From: Paenibacillus taichungensis
GTDB lineage: Bacteria > Bacillota > Bacilli > Paenibacillales > Paenibacillaceae
Assembly (NCBI RefSeq): GCF_003287275.1
Contig: NZ_QEVW01000019.1
Location: forward strand, 1-64,000
DNA length: 64,000 nt
Direction: 5' to 3'
The notes beneath the pieces were generated by a model, which was not told the origin of the DNA, made no database searches, and saw nothing but the letters and a program-made list of their open reading frames with translations. Below are positions 1-8,483 of the stretch, piece after piece. A program made the translations under genes and the position numbers. The number at the start of each line of letters is the position of its first letter. Within the stretch, counting starts at the first letter, position 1.

Positions 1-50
1 TCGGTGGTGGTTTTTATTTGTCTAATATTATATTTCTAATATAAACCGTA

Positions 51-82
51 ACAGCCCGGAGGAAATCCAGGGCTGTTTTTTT
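51..82 (+). terminator. Intrinsic terminator at window edge
   Basis: A 7-bp stem (ACAGCCC at 51-57, GGGCTGT at 70-76) is followed by a run of seven T. It would end transcription of a gene lying to the left of the window. Confidence 0.75.
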
Positions 83-162
83 ATTCCAATTTATGCGAAG
101 TACTAAAACTTTTTAGGTTTTCCATTTCTTTATAGTCAGTTTAATTTAAGTAGACTGTCTGT

Positions 163-717
163 CTATTTATCCATTTGGTTGCATGCATCCCCTAGGCACA
201 AAAGGGTGTTTTCCAATGCATGCTGGATTTCTAAATCAATGATGACTCCTTGTTTATTTATCTTCATTGTAATATGAGGAATGGTTAGAGAGGCCTCATG
301 TAAAACTTGGGCATTAATCATGTTTAACGTCAGCAATAGTGAAGCATGGGCTTTGTCACCGCCCATAGGGCTTGGAGAAGCAGCAATGGCAATAGTGGGT
401 TTATTAATCCATTCTCCAGAAGATACAATCCAATCTAATGCGTTTTTTAATACTCCAGGAACTCCGTTCCCATACTCCGGCGTGCAGATCAGAACTCCGT
501 CCGAATGTTTCAGTTGGGCTCTTAAATTCTGCACGGACTCAGGAGGTTCTTCTACATCAAGGTCAGGGTTAAAATGTGGTAGATCATTTAATCCACCATA
601 TACTTCAAACTTAAGGTAAGAAGGAGCTAGCTTAATCATGGCATGCATTAGTAACGTATTAGAGGACTGATTGCGCAGACTGCCGGAAATCGCAAGGATA
701 TTATATTCTTTTTTCAT
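163..717 (-). CDS. NADPH-dependent FMN reductase family protein
   Basis: A 184-residue flavodoxin-like protein of the NADPH-dependent FMN/azo-reductase family, cytoplasmic. The FMN phosphate-binding loop ISGSLRNQSSN lies at residues 10-20. The second flavin-contact segment, TPEYGNGVPGVLKNALDW, lies at about 79-96. Length is normal for the family. The start is the ATG at 717, with only a weak upstream ribosome site. It stands alone on the minus strand with no operon partner visible. Enzymes of this family reduce FMN, quinones, azo dyes or chromate, and the exact substrate cannot be read from sequence. Confidence 0.88.
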   Translation of the reverse strand: MKKEYNILAISGSLRNQSSNTLLMHAMIKLAPSYLKFEVYGGLNDLPHFNPDLDVEEPPESVQNLRAQLKHSDGVLICTPEYGNGVPGVLKNALDWIVSSGEWINKPTIAIAASPSPMGGDKAHASLLLTLNMINAQVLHEASLTIPHITMKINKQGVIIDLEIQHALENTLLCLGDACNQMDK

Positions 718-956
718 AGGTATACATCATCTCTATTCTTTAGTAATGTAGGGCAATCTGTTTATTTTCCTACTGTTGGAATGGACTGTCTATAGAGAAC
801 ACATTAAATTAAGGCATTCTTCATGTTACTCAGAGGATATCCACAATTCTTCATTAAAACTGCATGCGATAGCTTGCATGACTCAGGGTAATAGGATGAA
901 TAGAGTGCTTAATATAAACAAGTGAGGTATGAAGCATAATAATAAATTTTTTAAAA

Positions 957-990
957 ATTAGTACCAAGTACTAATACTTAGTGCTATAAT
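957..990 (+). promoter_or_regulatory. FapR-like operator and -10 of fabH
   Basis: A perfect inverted repeat ATTAGTAC-CAA-GTACTAAT occupies 957-975, followed by a consensus TATAAT at 985-990. The repeat closely resembles the TTAGTACC...TACTAA operator recognised by FapR, the malonyl-CoA-responsive repressor of fatty acid synthesis in Bacillales (consensus from memory). It covers the place where a -35 element would sit, which fits repression by promoter occlusion. Confidence 0.72.
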
Positions 991-1019
991 GGTAAAAAAC
1001 AAACGAGGTGACTACCGGT

Positions 1020-2015
1020 ATGAATCAATCAATGTCAACCATTACCGCAATGGGTACGTATGTACCGGATCGAATATTAAGTAATGCTGATTTGGAGAAG
1101 CTGGTCGACACGAGTGATGAATGGATTGTACAGCGTACAGGGATGAGAGAACGGCGCATAGCAGCTGATGATCAATTTGTATCTGACCTGGCCACCAAGG
1201 CTGTAGAGGATATGATGCGTCGTTATAATGTTAAGGTAGAAGATGTGGATATGATTTTGGTTGCTACCAGCACACCTGAATATTCATTCCCAAGCACAGC
1301 ATCCAGAGTACAGGCGAATCTCAAGATTCCACATACGGGAGTGCTTGATTTGAATGCGGCATGTGCGGGGTTTACGTATGGATTACAGCTGGCGGACAGT
1401 TTGGTAACCAGTGGCATGTATCATAAAGTGTTGGTTATTGGAGCAGAGACGTTGTCCAAGATTACCGATTATACAGACCGTACGACATGTGTATTGTTCG
1501 GCGACGGGGCAGGAGCGTTTTTGGTAGAAAGGGCTGTTGGTAAAGGTGACCTTATGGCAGCCATCTCAGGTACGAGTGGAGAAGGAGGTATTCATCTCTA
1601 TAAAACGGGTCTTTCTTCTGAGATGAATGGCGTACCTCTACAGGGTGAGGGATGTCTTGTCCAGAATGGCAGAGAGATCTATAAGTGGGCAGTACGCACG
1701 ATTCCAGAACAATTGGGTGGGCTTATAGCCAAAGCAGAGATGAGTCCGGAGCAGATTGATTGGTTTGTACCCCATAGTGCGAATCTAAGAATGATTGAAG
1801 CGGTGTGTGAACGCGGTCCTATTCCGCTGGAACGCACTTTAACAAGTGTGGAGTACCGAGGGAATACCTCTGCCGCTTCCATTCCGCTTGCTTTACAGCT
1901 TGCAGTAGACGAAGGAAAATTAAAGAATGGGCATCAAGTGGCCCTCTTTGGTTTTGGGGGCGGCCTGACCTATGCAGGTCTCGTGCTTAGATGGAGCGTA
2001 CCTGATACCCATTAA
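1020..2015 (+). CDS. fabH: Beta-ketoacyl-ACP synthase III (FabH)
   Basis: Condenses acyl-CoA with malonyl-ACP to start fatty acid synthesis, in the cytoplasm. The Cys-His-Asn triad is visible: Cys115 in AACAGF, His252 in VPHSAN, Asn282 in EYRGNTS. The reading frame also opens at a GTG at 1008, but GAGGTG at 1005-1010 is a good ribosome site nine bases before the ATG at 1020, so that ATG is taken as the start (331 aa, normal for FabH). The gene is single, with no other fab genes beside it, and is probably a second FabH copy as in B. subtilis (fabHA/fabHB). The FapR-like palindrome upstream supports a role in primary fatty acid synthesis rather than in a secondary-metabolite cluster. Confidence 0.93.
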   Translation: MNQSMSTITAMGTYVPDRILSNADLEKLVDTSDEWIVQRTGMRERRIAADDQFVSDLATKAVEDMMRRYNVKVEDVDMILVATSTPEYSFPSTASRVQANLKIPHTGVLDLNAACAGFTYGLQLADSLVTSGMYHKVLVIGAETLSKITDYTDRTTCVLFGDGAGAFLVERAVGKGDLMAAISGTSGEGGIHLYKTGLSSEMNGVPLQGEGCLVQNGREIYKWAVRTIPEQLGGLIAKAEMSPEQIDWFVPHSANLRMIEAVCERGPIPLERTLTSVEYRGNTSAASIPLALQLAVDEGKLKNGHQVALFGFGGGLTYAGLVLRWSVPDTH

Positions 2016-2061
2016 AGAAACAGATATAAGTCTTTTCATGCTTGAATGGAGATAATACACA

Positions 2062-2109
2062 AAAAAAGTACATCCTTTTCATGAACGCATGAAAGGGATG
2101 TACTTTTTT
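2062..2109 (+). terminator. fabH terminator
   Basis: A long stem, AAGTACATCCTTTTCATG against CATGAAAGGGATGTACTT, is followed by T6. Because A-runs flank the left arm, it can also act on the opposite strand. Confidence 0.85.
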
Positions 2110-2263
2110 GTTTGTTTATTAGATTGATTGAAGGTTCTCTAACTCAATAATAACTCCATAACGATTAGCTTTGTATCTGATACCGCTCAATTCCTATGAA
2201 GCAGGCTATTACCATAAAAGTTTGCATTATTCTAATCGTAGTTTAATTAACCTGATGAACGAT

Positions 2264-4198
2264 TTATGGCGTGAGCTTCGGTGCTTGGCGATGATGAGTC
2301 CCTTGCTCATAGCTGTAAGCCAGCTTGATCAAGGTTCCTTCATCAAAGGCGCGGCCCAGGAATTCCATACCTACTGGTAAACCTTCAGTTGTAAATCCAG
2401 CAGGTACGGTGATTGCCGGGAAGCCGGAGAATGGACTCAATCGGTTGTTACCGCCGGAGTTTTGTCCTTCGCCAATAACACCAGCGGCTTGCGTGGACGT
2501 AGGATAGATGATGGCATCCAGGTTGTTGTCCGCCATAACTTTCAGCAAGGACTCACGTGTGATTTGAGTACGTTTCAGGACGATGTCCTTGTATTCGGCA
2601 GTTTCCAACGTTTCCCGTGCATCACGAGTCTTCATTGACTGTTCTTGTGATTTGTCGAACTGTCCGGAAGCAATAATCTCAGACAAGCTGTGATAAGGGG
2701 CTTCGTCACCAAGAGACTCCAGATAGTCATTAAGTTGGAATTTGAACTCGTATCCACTCAAGCTTGGGTATTTGTTTATTTCAGCCAGGTTCGGAATGCT
2801 GATTGGGACTGCCGTAGCTCCCAGCGTTTTGAGTTCTTCTACAGCGTTGTTAATCACGTCAGCAACGGCTTTTTCCTCAGCTTTGGTGCTTGGGATGAGT
2901 TCGGTGGCCACACCGATCCGTGCACCTTTCAGACCGTTTACATCCAGGAAATCTGTATAACTGGAAGGGATTTTGCCTACAGCATAAGCTGTAGCGACAT
3001 CATTTTTATCATAGCCAGCTGTAGCATCCAGCATGATTGCGGCATCACTCACGGTACGAGCCATAGGACCACCGACATCCTGTGTCAATGCGAGAGGGAT
3101 GATTCCTTCACGGCTGGACAGTCCGATCGTTGGACGAATACCGACAAGGCTGTTGAAGCTGGAAGGGATACGGATTGATCCGCCCGTGTCAGTACCCATG
3201 CCTGCAGCTGCAAAGTTTGAGGCAATGGCGGCACCCGTACCACCACTTGACCCGCCTGGATAGTGATCCAGCGCATAAGGATTCAGTGTTTGTCCACCCA
3301 GCGAGCTGGACGTGGTAATGCCGAATGCGAATTCATGCAGATTGGTTTTGCCCAAAATAATGGCCCCGGCTGCTTTGAGTTTCTTCACTTGTTCAGCATC
3401 GTGAGCAGGAACAGAATCTTTCAAACAGATACATCCTGCGGTTGTAGGCATATCGTTGGTATCAAAGTTGTCTTTAACTAAAACCGGAATACCATGTAAA
3501 GGTCCACGGGGGCCCTGAGCTGCACGTTCTTCATCTAACGTTTCAGCGATTTTGAGAGCATCCGGGTTCAACGTCAGAACTGCATTAATGCTCACACCCT
3601 GATCATCGTATTTTTCAATGCGATCCAGGTACTTCTGAACGAGTTCTTTGGATGTCAGCTTTCCTTGCGTCATGGCAGCCTGGAGATCCGTAATGGTGGC
3701 TTCCTCCAGAACAAATGGTTGTATGTAGTTATAAATGCGTTCTTTCAATATGGCGACATCATTTTGGGTAAGTACTGCATTAGGAAGGAAGAGGGTGTCG
3801 GTATATCCTTTCATCAACCCAGCGGTGTTCAACGCACCAACAGCACCGGCAAAGCTCGCCTGATCCGGGACATCCTTGAACGATTCTGGAGTGGACTCCA
3901 GCTTCAGCCAGGTTTGCAATGCTAAAGCAGCATCTTTACGCTGTACTGTTGTACCAGAAAGCTTGTCCATGGAAAAAGGAACACCTGCAAGTGTAGCCGC
4001 TTCTTCCATGGCTTGAACAAATGCTGTTCCAGTGACAGGAGCCTTACCAGCGGTTACGGCTGCAACCGTAGTTTTGCTAGAAGGCGTAGATATTGCAGCT
4101 GAAGCTGAGGGGACCGTTACTCCCCATGTTGTGGCAACAACTGCTCCGGCCAGTAACAAGGCCCCACTTTTTTTCAATACAGATCCATGATTAGTCAT
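2264..4198 (-). CDS. Secreted amidase-signature protein with degenerate SLH-like segment
   Basis: A 644-residue exported protein. A signal peptide (about residues 1-35, ending ASAA) is followed by an S-layer-homology-like segment at about 85-160 (FKDVPDQASFAGAV, then GLMKGYTD), which could tether it to the wall. The amidase-signature domain runs from about 170 to the end. The Ser-cisSer-Lys triad is present: Lys242 in LVKDNF, Ser317 in GGSSGG, Ser341 in TDTGGSIR. The ATG at 4198 has AAGGGAG upstream. It is not GatA: it is exported, carries the extra N-terminal region and has no gatC/gatB beside it. Amidase-signature enzymes hydrolyse many amides, and the substrate is unknown. Confidence 0.88.
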   Translation of the reverse strand: MTNHGSVLKKSGALLLAGAVVATTWGVTVPSASAAISTPSSKTTVAAVTAGKAPVTGTAFVQAMEEAATLAGVPFSMDKLSGTTVQRKDAALALQTWLKLESTPESFKDVPDQASFAGAVGALNTAGLMKGYTDTLFLPNAVLTQNDVAILKERIYNYIQPFVLEEATITDLQAAMTQGKLTSKELVQKYLDRIEKYDDQGVSINAVLTLNPDALKIAETLDEERAAQGPRGPLHGIPVLVKDNFDTNDMPTTAGCICLKDSVPAHDAEQVKKLKAAGAIILGKTNLHEFAFGITTSSSLGGQTLNPYALDHYPGGSSGGTGAAIASNFAAAGMGTDTGGSIRIPSSFNSLVGIRPTIGLSSREGIIPLALTQDVGGPMARTVSDAAIMLDATAGYDKNDVATAYAVGKIPSSYTDFLDVNGLKGARIGVATELIPSTKAEEKAVADVINNAVEELKTLGATAVPISIPNLAEINKYPSLSGYEFKFQLNDYLESLGDEAPYHSLSEIIASGQFDKSQEQSMKTRDARETLETAEYKDIVLKRTQITRESLLKVMADNNLDAIIYPTSTQAAGVIGEGQNSGGNNRLSPFSGFPAITVPAGFTTEGLPVGMEFLGRAFDEGTLIKLAYSYEQGTHHRQAPKLTP

Positions 4199-4583
4199 GC
4201 ATCCACGCTCCCTTCCTGTGTATCAATGATGTGTGTTAGCGAATCTGATATAGTTGCTTTTGTCACATTCTAAATAGATGTAAGGTATTCTTACAACACT
4301 GATATTTATCCAAAAAAACGTATACATACTATATTCACGCCATAGTTCCTACAAAATGCTCCTAATTTCATGCGCGGAAGAAAATTGTCGAACAATATTG
4401 TGTCAAATAACCTGACATTAATAACGTGAGATAGGTATCTCATTAGGGGAATCGCTCTTTTTGAAGCCAAAGCAAACCCATACCATGAAATGATATAATG
4501 AAAAGATAGAAGTGGAAGATTAATCTTAGTCATCGATGGGAGCAATAAAGTTATAGGTTTTATTAAAGAAAGGAAGAGATGGA
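4199..4583. promoter_or_regulatory. Divergent intergenic region; extended -10 promoter of topB
   Basis: No gene is seen here. An extended -10 (TG-A-TATAAT, 4491-4499) without a clear -35 lies about 85 bp before topB. A perfect inverted repeat TGAGATA-GG-TATCTCA is present at 4427-4442, in the position of an operator upstream of that promoter. Its regulator is not known. Confidence 0.5.
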
Positions 4584-6713
4584 GTGAAAACATTAGTACT
4601 CGCAGAAAAACCATCTGTGGCACGCGAAATAGCCAGAGTGATGGGGGCGCGTGATAAACATAAAAGTTATATGGAAGGCCCGAAATATATCGTGACCTGG
4701 GCGCTTGGACATCTGGTCGGGTTGGCTGAACCAGAGGACTATGACAAAAAGTATGCAACATGGAATCTGGAGGATTTGCCGATTCTGCCCGATCGTACCA
4801 AGCTGAAGGTACTCAAAGAAACTAACCATCAATACAAAGCGGTTCAGCAGCTGATGAAACGTCAGGATGTTGGTGAATTGGTCATTGCAACGGATGCAGC
4901 ACGTGAGGGTGAATTGCTGGCTCGTTGGATTATGCAAATGGCGCAGTGGAAAAAGCCGTTCAAGCGGCTGTGGATATCTTCCCAGACGGACAAGGCAATC
5001 AAGGATGGATTTGCATCACTCAAGCCAGGCAGCCAGTTTGATCGTCTTTATGAATCGGCACGTTGCCGGGCAGAGGCGGATTGGATGATCGGTCTTAACG
5101 TGACGCGTGCATTGACGGTTCGATTTAATGCACAATTGTCAGCTGGACGGGTACAGACCCCTACACTTGGCATGATTATGGACAGGGAAAATGAGATCAA
5201 TGGTTTCCGTTCGCAGGAGTATGAGACGTTAACGGCGGATTTGGGAGCTTTTCAGGCGGTATGGCGTGCTGCAGGTGGGGATTCACGCATCTTCAATCCG
5301 CAAGAGACACAAGAATTGAAGAAACGAATAGAGGGTCGCAAAGGTACGATTGCCCAAGTGAAAAAAAGCGAAAAGGTTGAGCCGCATCCGCTGGCTTATG
5401 ACCTGACGGAATTACAACGGGATGCCAACCGGAAATACGGTTTCTCCGCCAAGCAAACATCGAATGTGCTGCAGCGTCTTTATGAACAGCACAAGCTGGT
5501 AACCTACCCACGTACAGACAGCCGTTACCTGACATCGGATATGACGGGAACACTAAAAGAACGACTGGATAGTGTGGCGATTGGCCCTTATGCGTCTTTG
5601 GCTCGTCCGTTGTTGCGCAAAAATCTGAATATCACCAAACGTATCGTGGATGACAGCAAGGTAACCGATCACCACGCGATCATTCCAACAGAACAGACGG
5701 TTCTCCTCAATCAGCTGAATCCAGAGGAACGTAAGTTATACGATCTGATCGTACGCCGTTTTATCAGCTTGTTCTATCCGGCTGCGAGGTACGATTCTGT
5801 TGCGATCACTATTCAGGTGGGCGACGATTCCTTTCATGTGAAAGGAACAACGGTGAAAGAAAGCGGCTGGCGGGAAGTGTACGGCGGAGATTACAGCAAT
5901 GAGGATGATGATCGTGCTGACGATTCTTCGGAACATGAGCGTGCGCTTTTACCAGACGTGCAGCAAGGTCAGTCCGTGACGGTTCAACGTTGTCATATCA
6001 AAAGTGGACGGACGATGCCGCCCAAACGGTATACGGAGGCAGCTTTGCTTTCCCAAATGGAGAAGTATGGACTGGGTACTCCAGCTACACGAGCGGATAT
6101 TATTGAGAAGCTGGTAAGTTCCGACACTATCGATCGTCAAGGGAACTGCATGCATCCAACGGGAAAAGGAAAGCAGTTAATTGAATTGGCTGCTCCTCAG
6201 CTGCGTACACCTGATTTAACAGCCCGATGGGAAGCTGAACTGGAGCGAATTGCTCGTGGGCAAGGGAAGCCAGAGCCTTTCCTGGAAAGCATTCGTTCAA
6301 TGGCGAAAGAGCTTGTATCTACGGTAAAAGGAAGCAAAGCGGAGTATAAGCCACATAATGTATCCAACAGTCACTGTCCGGATTGTAATGCGCGCTTGTT
6401 GGAGAAAAAGGGCAAACGCGGCAAGTTCCTCGTGTGTCCAACAGAGGATTGCGGATATCGTCGTTCGGCAGAAAAACGATTATCCAACCGTCGGTGTGCA
6501 CAGTGTCACAAAAAGATGGAAATTAAAGAGGGTAAGGCTGGTTTGTACGTGCAATGCTTGCCTTGCGGCATAACGGAAACATTGGATAAAGACAAACAGC
6601 ATGTGAACAAACGTGATCAGCAAAAGCTGGTCAAACAATATGCTAAACAAGAGTCGATCGGTTCCAATCTGGGAGAACTGTTGAAGGCAGCCATGGAGAA
6701 AAAGGGAGAGTAA
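4584..6713 (+). CDS. topB: DNA topoisomerase III
   Basis: A type IA topoisomerase that relaxes and decatenates DNA. The TOPRIM domain is N-terminal, with VLAEKPSVAREIA at 6-18 and the acidic ATDAAREGE at 102-110. The active-site tyrosine is Tyr308 in VTYPRTDSRYL. The C-terminal part (about 605-680) carries two zinc-ribbon-like segments with cysteine pairs (CPDC...CPTEDC and CAQC...CLPC). Length, 709 aa, is typical of TopB rather than TopA. The start is a GTG at 4584 preceded by AGGAAGAG. A short 45-codon gene follows. Confidence 0.96.
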   Translation: MKTLVLAEKPSVAREIARVMGARDKHKSYMEGPKYIVTWALGHLVGLAEPEDYDKKYATWNLEDLPILPDRTKLKVLKETNHQYKAVQQLMKRQDVGELVIATDAAREGELLARWIMQMAQWKKPFKRLWISSQTDKAIKDGFASLKPGSQFDRLYESARCRAEADWMIGLNVTRALTVRFNAQLSAGRVQTPTLGMIMDRENEINGFRSQEYETLTADLGAFQAVWRAAGGDSRIFNPQETQELKKRIEGRKGTIAQVKKSEKVEPHPLAYDLTELQRDANRKYGFSAKQTSNVLQRLYEQHKLVTYPRTDSRYLTSDMTGTLKERLDSVAIGPYASLARPLLRKNLNITKRIVDDSKVTDHHAIIPTEQTVLLNQLNPEERKLYDLIVRRFISLFYPAARYDSVAITIQVGDDSFHVKGTTVKESGWREVYGGDYSNEDDDRADDSSEHERALLPDVQQGQSVTVQRCHIKSGRTMPPKRYTEAALLSQMEKYGLGTPATRADIIEKLVSSDTIDRQGNCMHPTGKGKQLIELAAPQLRTPDLTARWEAELERIARGQGKPEPFLESIRSMAKELVSTVKGSKAEYKPHNVSNSHCPDCNARLLEKKGKRGKFLVCPTEDCGYRRSAEKRLSNRRCAQCHKKMEIKEGKAGLYVQCLPCGITETLDKDKQHVNKRDQQKLVKQYAKQESIGSNLGELLKAAMEKKGE

Positions 6714-6771
6714 GACTGTCGTATAAGATTCTCCTTTTTCAGGCAACGTAAGCCTAGGAGGTGATACGCAG

Positions 6772-6909
6772 ATGCCACATAACAAACCAGAAAAGATTCA
6801 TAATCAGCAGAACAAAGACAGTATCCGGGAAGAGAGTATCTCTGTACGTCCCGAAAAGGCAGCAAAAAGAGCACCAAACCTGAATGGTATTCCTAAGCAG
6901 GAGTCATAG
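6772..6909 (+). CDS. Small hydrophilic protein of 45 residues
   Basis: A short reading frame begins MPHNKPEKIHNQQNKDSI and ends GIPKQES. It has an excellent ribosome site, AGGAGGTGA at 6756-6764, seven bases before the ATG. It is highly charged, with no membrane segment and no cysteine. It lies 58 bp after topB on the same strand and is probably cotranscribed with it. The family is not recognised. The composition (Lys, Asn, Gln, Glu; probably disordered) recalls small spore-associated proteins, but that is only an impression. The ribosome site is the main reason to believe it is translated. Confidence 0.6.
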   Translation: MPHNKPEKIHNQQNKDSIREESISVRPEKAAKRAPNLNGIPKQES

Positions 6910-7038
6910 GTTCGGTATTAGGGATTCATTGCTTCTAAATATCTTTGCGGTTCCCTTCTCGCGTTGATCATGTTCCTTCAGAGGACTATAATGGAGGTAC
7001 AGGGAGATGTCCCGGGACAGGGGGACCGCTAGAATTAT

Positions 7039-7302
7039 ATGCAAACCGGATTGATACTGTGGTTTTTATTTATCAATGTCGTAGGTTACCTGGTCATGTC
7101 GGACGACAAGAAACGTGCGCAGCGCCGTCGAGATCGTACACCCGAACGAACGCTGTTCCTGCTGGCCTTTATTGGTGGGGCATTGGGAGTATGGATTGCA
7201 ATGTATCGTAAACGTCACAAGACCAAGCATCCCAGTTTTACGATCGGCATTCCGTTGTTGTTATTCCTGAATGCGGTAATCTATGGGTATTTTCTGCAAT
7301 AA
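7039..7302 (+). CDS. DUF1294 family membrane protein
   Basis: An 87-residue integral membrane protein with three hydrophobic segments (about 3-20, 39-54, 67-86). The first is followed by a basic loop DDKKRAQRRRDRTPE. The segment RKRHKTKHPSF before the last helix is the DUF1294 signature. The start is the ATG at 7039 with AGGGGGA about a dozen bases upstream. Function is unknown for the family. Confidence 0.85.
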   Translation: MQTGLILWFLFINVVGYLVMSDDKKRAQRRRDRTPERTLFLLAFIGGALGVWIAMYRKRHKTKHPSFTIGIPLLLFLNAVIYGYFLQ

Positions 7303-7489
7303 GGTATGGATTGAATGGTTAGGATCTGCTGTACTCTAGGTGAATGGCTTGAATGATTATGTAAAATGTTTCTTATAAATGGTTCATTTTGACCTGGGGA
7401 TGTTTAAGGAGTTACATGGTTCTTGTATTTTATGTCAGACCGAAGCTGGCTTCGAATGTTCTACATATAAAGGAAGGGACGGGATTTAC

Positions 7490-7924
7490 ATGTTATTCTC
7501 CAAAATACTAGTAGCATATGATGGTTCGAAAGCTTCAAATAAGGCACTTGATCGTGCGATTGAGTTAGCCAAAGTTTCTCCGGGTGCTGTCTTGGATGTT
7601 ATCCATGCTTTTGACTTTCCACGTGTATTCATCGGGGAAGGGTTGGCACCTTTGCCACCTTCATTGAATAATGACTACTATAATCTGGCGGTGCAAACGA
7701 CGGATGAAGCGAAAGAGCGGATTCAGGCTGCTGGCGTTACAGCGAACGTGGATCTGATTCAAGGAGCAGCTGCCGAGGTCCTTCTCGGTTATGCCAAAGA
7801 GAACGGATCGGACATTATCATTATTGGTAGTCGTGGTCTTGGTGGAATTCGGGAATTTGTCTTGGGCAGCGTCAGTCACAACGTAGTTCAGCATGCTCAG
7901 GTTCCGGTACTTATCGTGAAATAA
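7490..7924 (+). CDS. Universal stress protein (UspA family)
   Basis: A 144-residue single-domain Usp protein, a cytoplasmic nucleotide-binding stress protein. The N-terminus ILVAYDGS is characteristic. The C-terminal ATP-binding motif G-x2-G-x9-G(S) is present in GSRGLGGIREFVLGSVSHNV, so it probably belongs to the ATP-binding subgroup. The frame extends upstream to 7379, but AGGAAGGG at 7471-7478 and the conserved N-terminus fix the start at the ATG at 7490. Monocistronic, with a terminator after it. Confidence 0.93.
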   Translation: MLFSKILVAYDGSKASNKALDRAIELAKVSPGAVLDVIHAFDFPRVFIGEGLAPLPPSLNNDYYNLAVQTTDEAKERIQAAGVTANVDLIQGAAAEVLLGYAKENGSDIIIIGSRGLGGIREFVLGSVSHNVVQHAQVPVLIVK

Positions 7925-7954
7925 TTATAGAATGTGTGTGTACACATGAAAGAG

Positions 7955-8003
7955 AAAAGCCGGCTGTCTTCGATAGGTTGAAGAGGGGTCGGCTTTCTTT
8001 TTT
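7955..8003 (+). terminator. usp terminator
   Basis: The stem AAAGCCGGC / GTCGGCTTT is followed by CTTTTTT and separates the stress protein gene from the purine promoter region. Confidence 0.8.
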
Positions 8004-8040
8004 GGAATAAAAGGGATGCACCACCTCTGAATGATCGGTT

Positions 8041-8084
8041 ATTTCCGAACATTATATTTGTCAATATGTTAAATGTTCGTCTTT
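8041..8084 (+). promoter_or_regulatory. PurR operator: two inverted PurBoxes
   Basis: Box 1, ATTTCCGAACATT (8041-8053), matches the Bacillus PurBox consensus AWWWCCGAACWWT at every position. Box 2 lies inverted at 8072-8084 (AAAGACGAACATT on the minus strand, two mismatches). The boxes are separated by 18 bp, close to the 16-17 bp usual in B. subtilis. PurR represses these promoters when PRPP is low. Confidence 0.82.
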
Positions 8085-8087
8085 AAG

Positions 8088-8117
8088 TTGACATTAGCTG
8101 TAGGGGATTGTTAGAAT
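8088..8117 (+). promoter_or_regulatory. Sigma-A promoter of the pur operon
   Basis: A consensus -35 TTGACA (8088-8093) and -10 TAGAAT (8112-8117) with an 18-bp spacer place transcription start near 8124, about 90 nt before the riboswitch aptamer. The PurBoxes lie directly upstream, as in B. subtilis. Confidence 0.8.
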
Positions 8118-8212
8118 GTTAGATGTGTCGATCAGTTATATATAAGGTCGAGTAGGTTCGAAAGATGTGGAATCTTCATTATTATTGAATTAATTTGTTG
8201 AAATAGATATTT

Positions 8213-8281
8213 GCTCGTATAACGCCGGGAATAGGGCCCGGAAGTATCTACCCGGGAACCGTAAATTTCCGGACTACGAGG
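8213..8281 (+). ncRNA. Purine riboswitch aptamer (guanine class)
   Basis: All elements of the xpt/purE aptamer are present. P1 is CTCGTA with TACGAG. P2 is CCGGG/CCCGG with loop AATAGG. The joint is AAGTATCTACC. P3 is CCGGGAA/TTTCCGG with loop CCGTAAA. The 3' joint is GGACTACG. The discriminating base in GAC-TA is C, which predicts guanine or hypoxanthine rather than adenine as ligand. It controls the purE operon in cis. Confidence 0.95.
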
Positions 8282-8353
8282 AGATACGGCTGAGAGACGC
8301 ATGAAATCAGATGCGGACAGCAAGCCTGCCTTTGGCATGCCCAAATGCGGGAT

Positions 8354-8417
8354 ACGTATTTCTTGGAGTCCGGTGTCCGGAGAAAATGTGATGTTTTCGC
8401 GGGTAGCGGATTTTTTC
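8354..8417 (+). terminator. Probable expression platform of the purine riboswitch
   Basis: A long imperfect hairpin (about 8367-8411; right half TTTTCGCGGGTAGCGGA) ends in T6 at 8412-8417, before purE. Just upstream, CGTATTTCTTGG (8354-8365) can pair with CGAGGAGATACG in the 3' strand of P1 and the bases after it (one mismatch). That would be an antiterminator. The folding was done by eye and the exact switch is uncertain. Confidence 0.5.
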
Positions 8418-8483
8418 ATTTCACAATTAAACGAGAAGCAACAGGATGAAACCAAAACGCTCAGACGGGAGTTGGATGTATTC

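Noticed and set aside
2264..4198. Identification of the amidase as GatA (Glu-tRNA amidotransferase subunit)
   Set aside because: It has a signal peptide and an SLH-like region, and no gatC or gatB is adjacent.
8301..8483. 61-codon N-terminal extension of PurE
   Set aside because: It lies in the riboswitch expression platform. PurE starts at MSVQVAVIMGSK.
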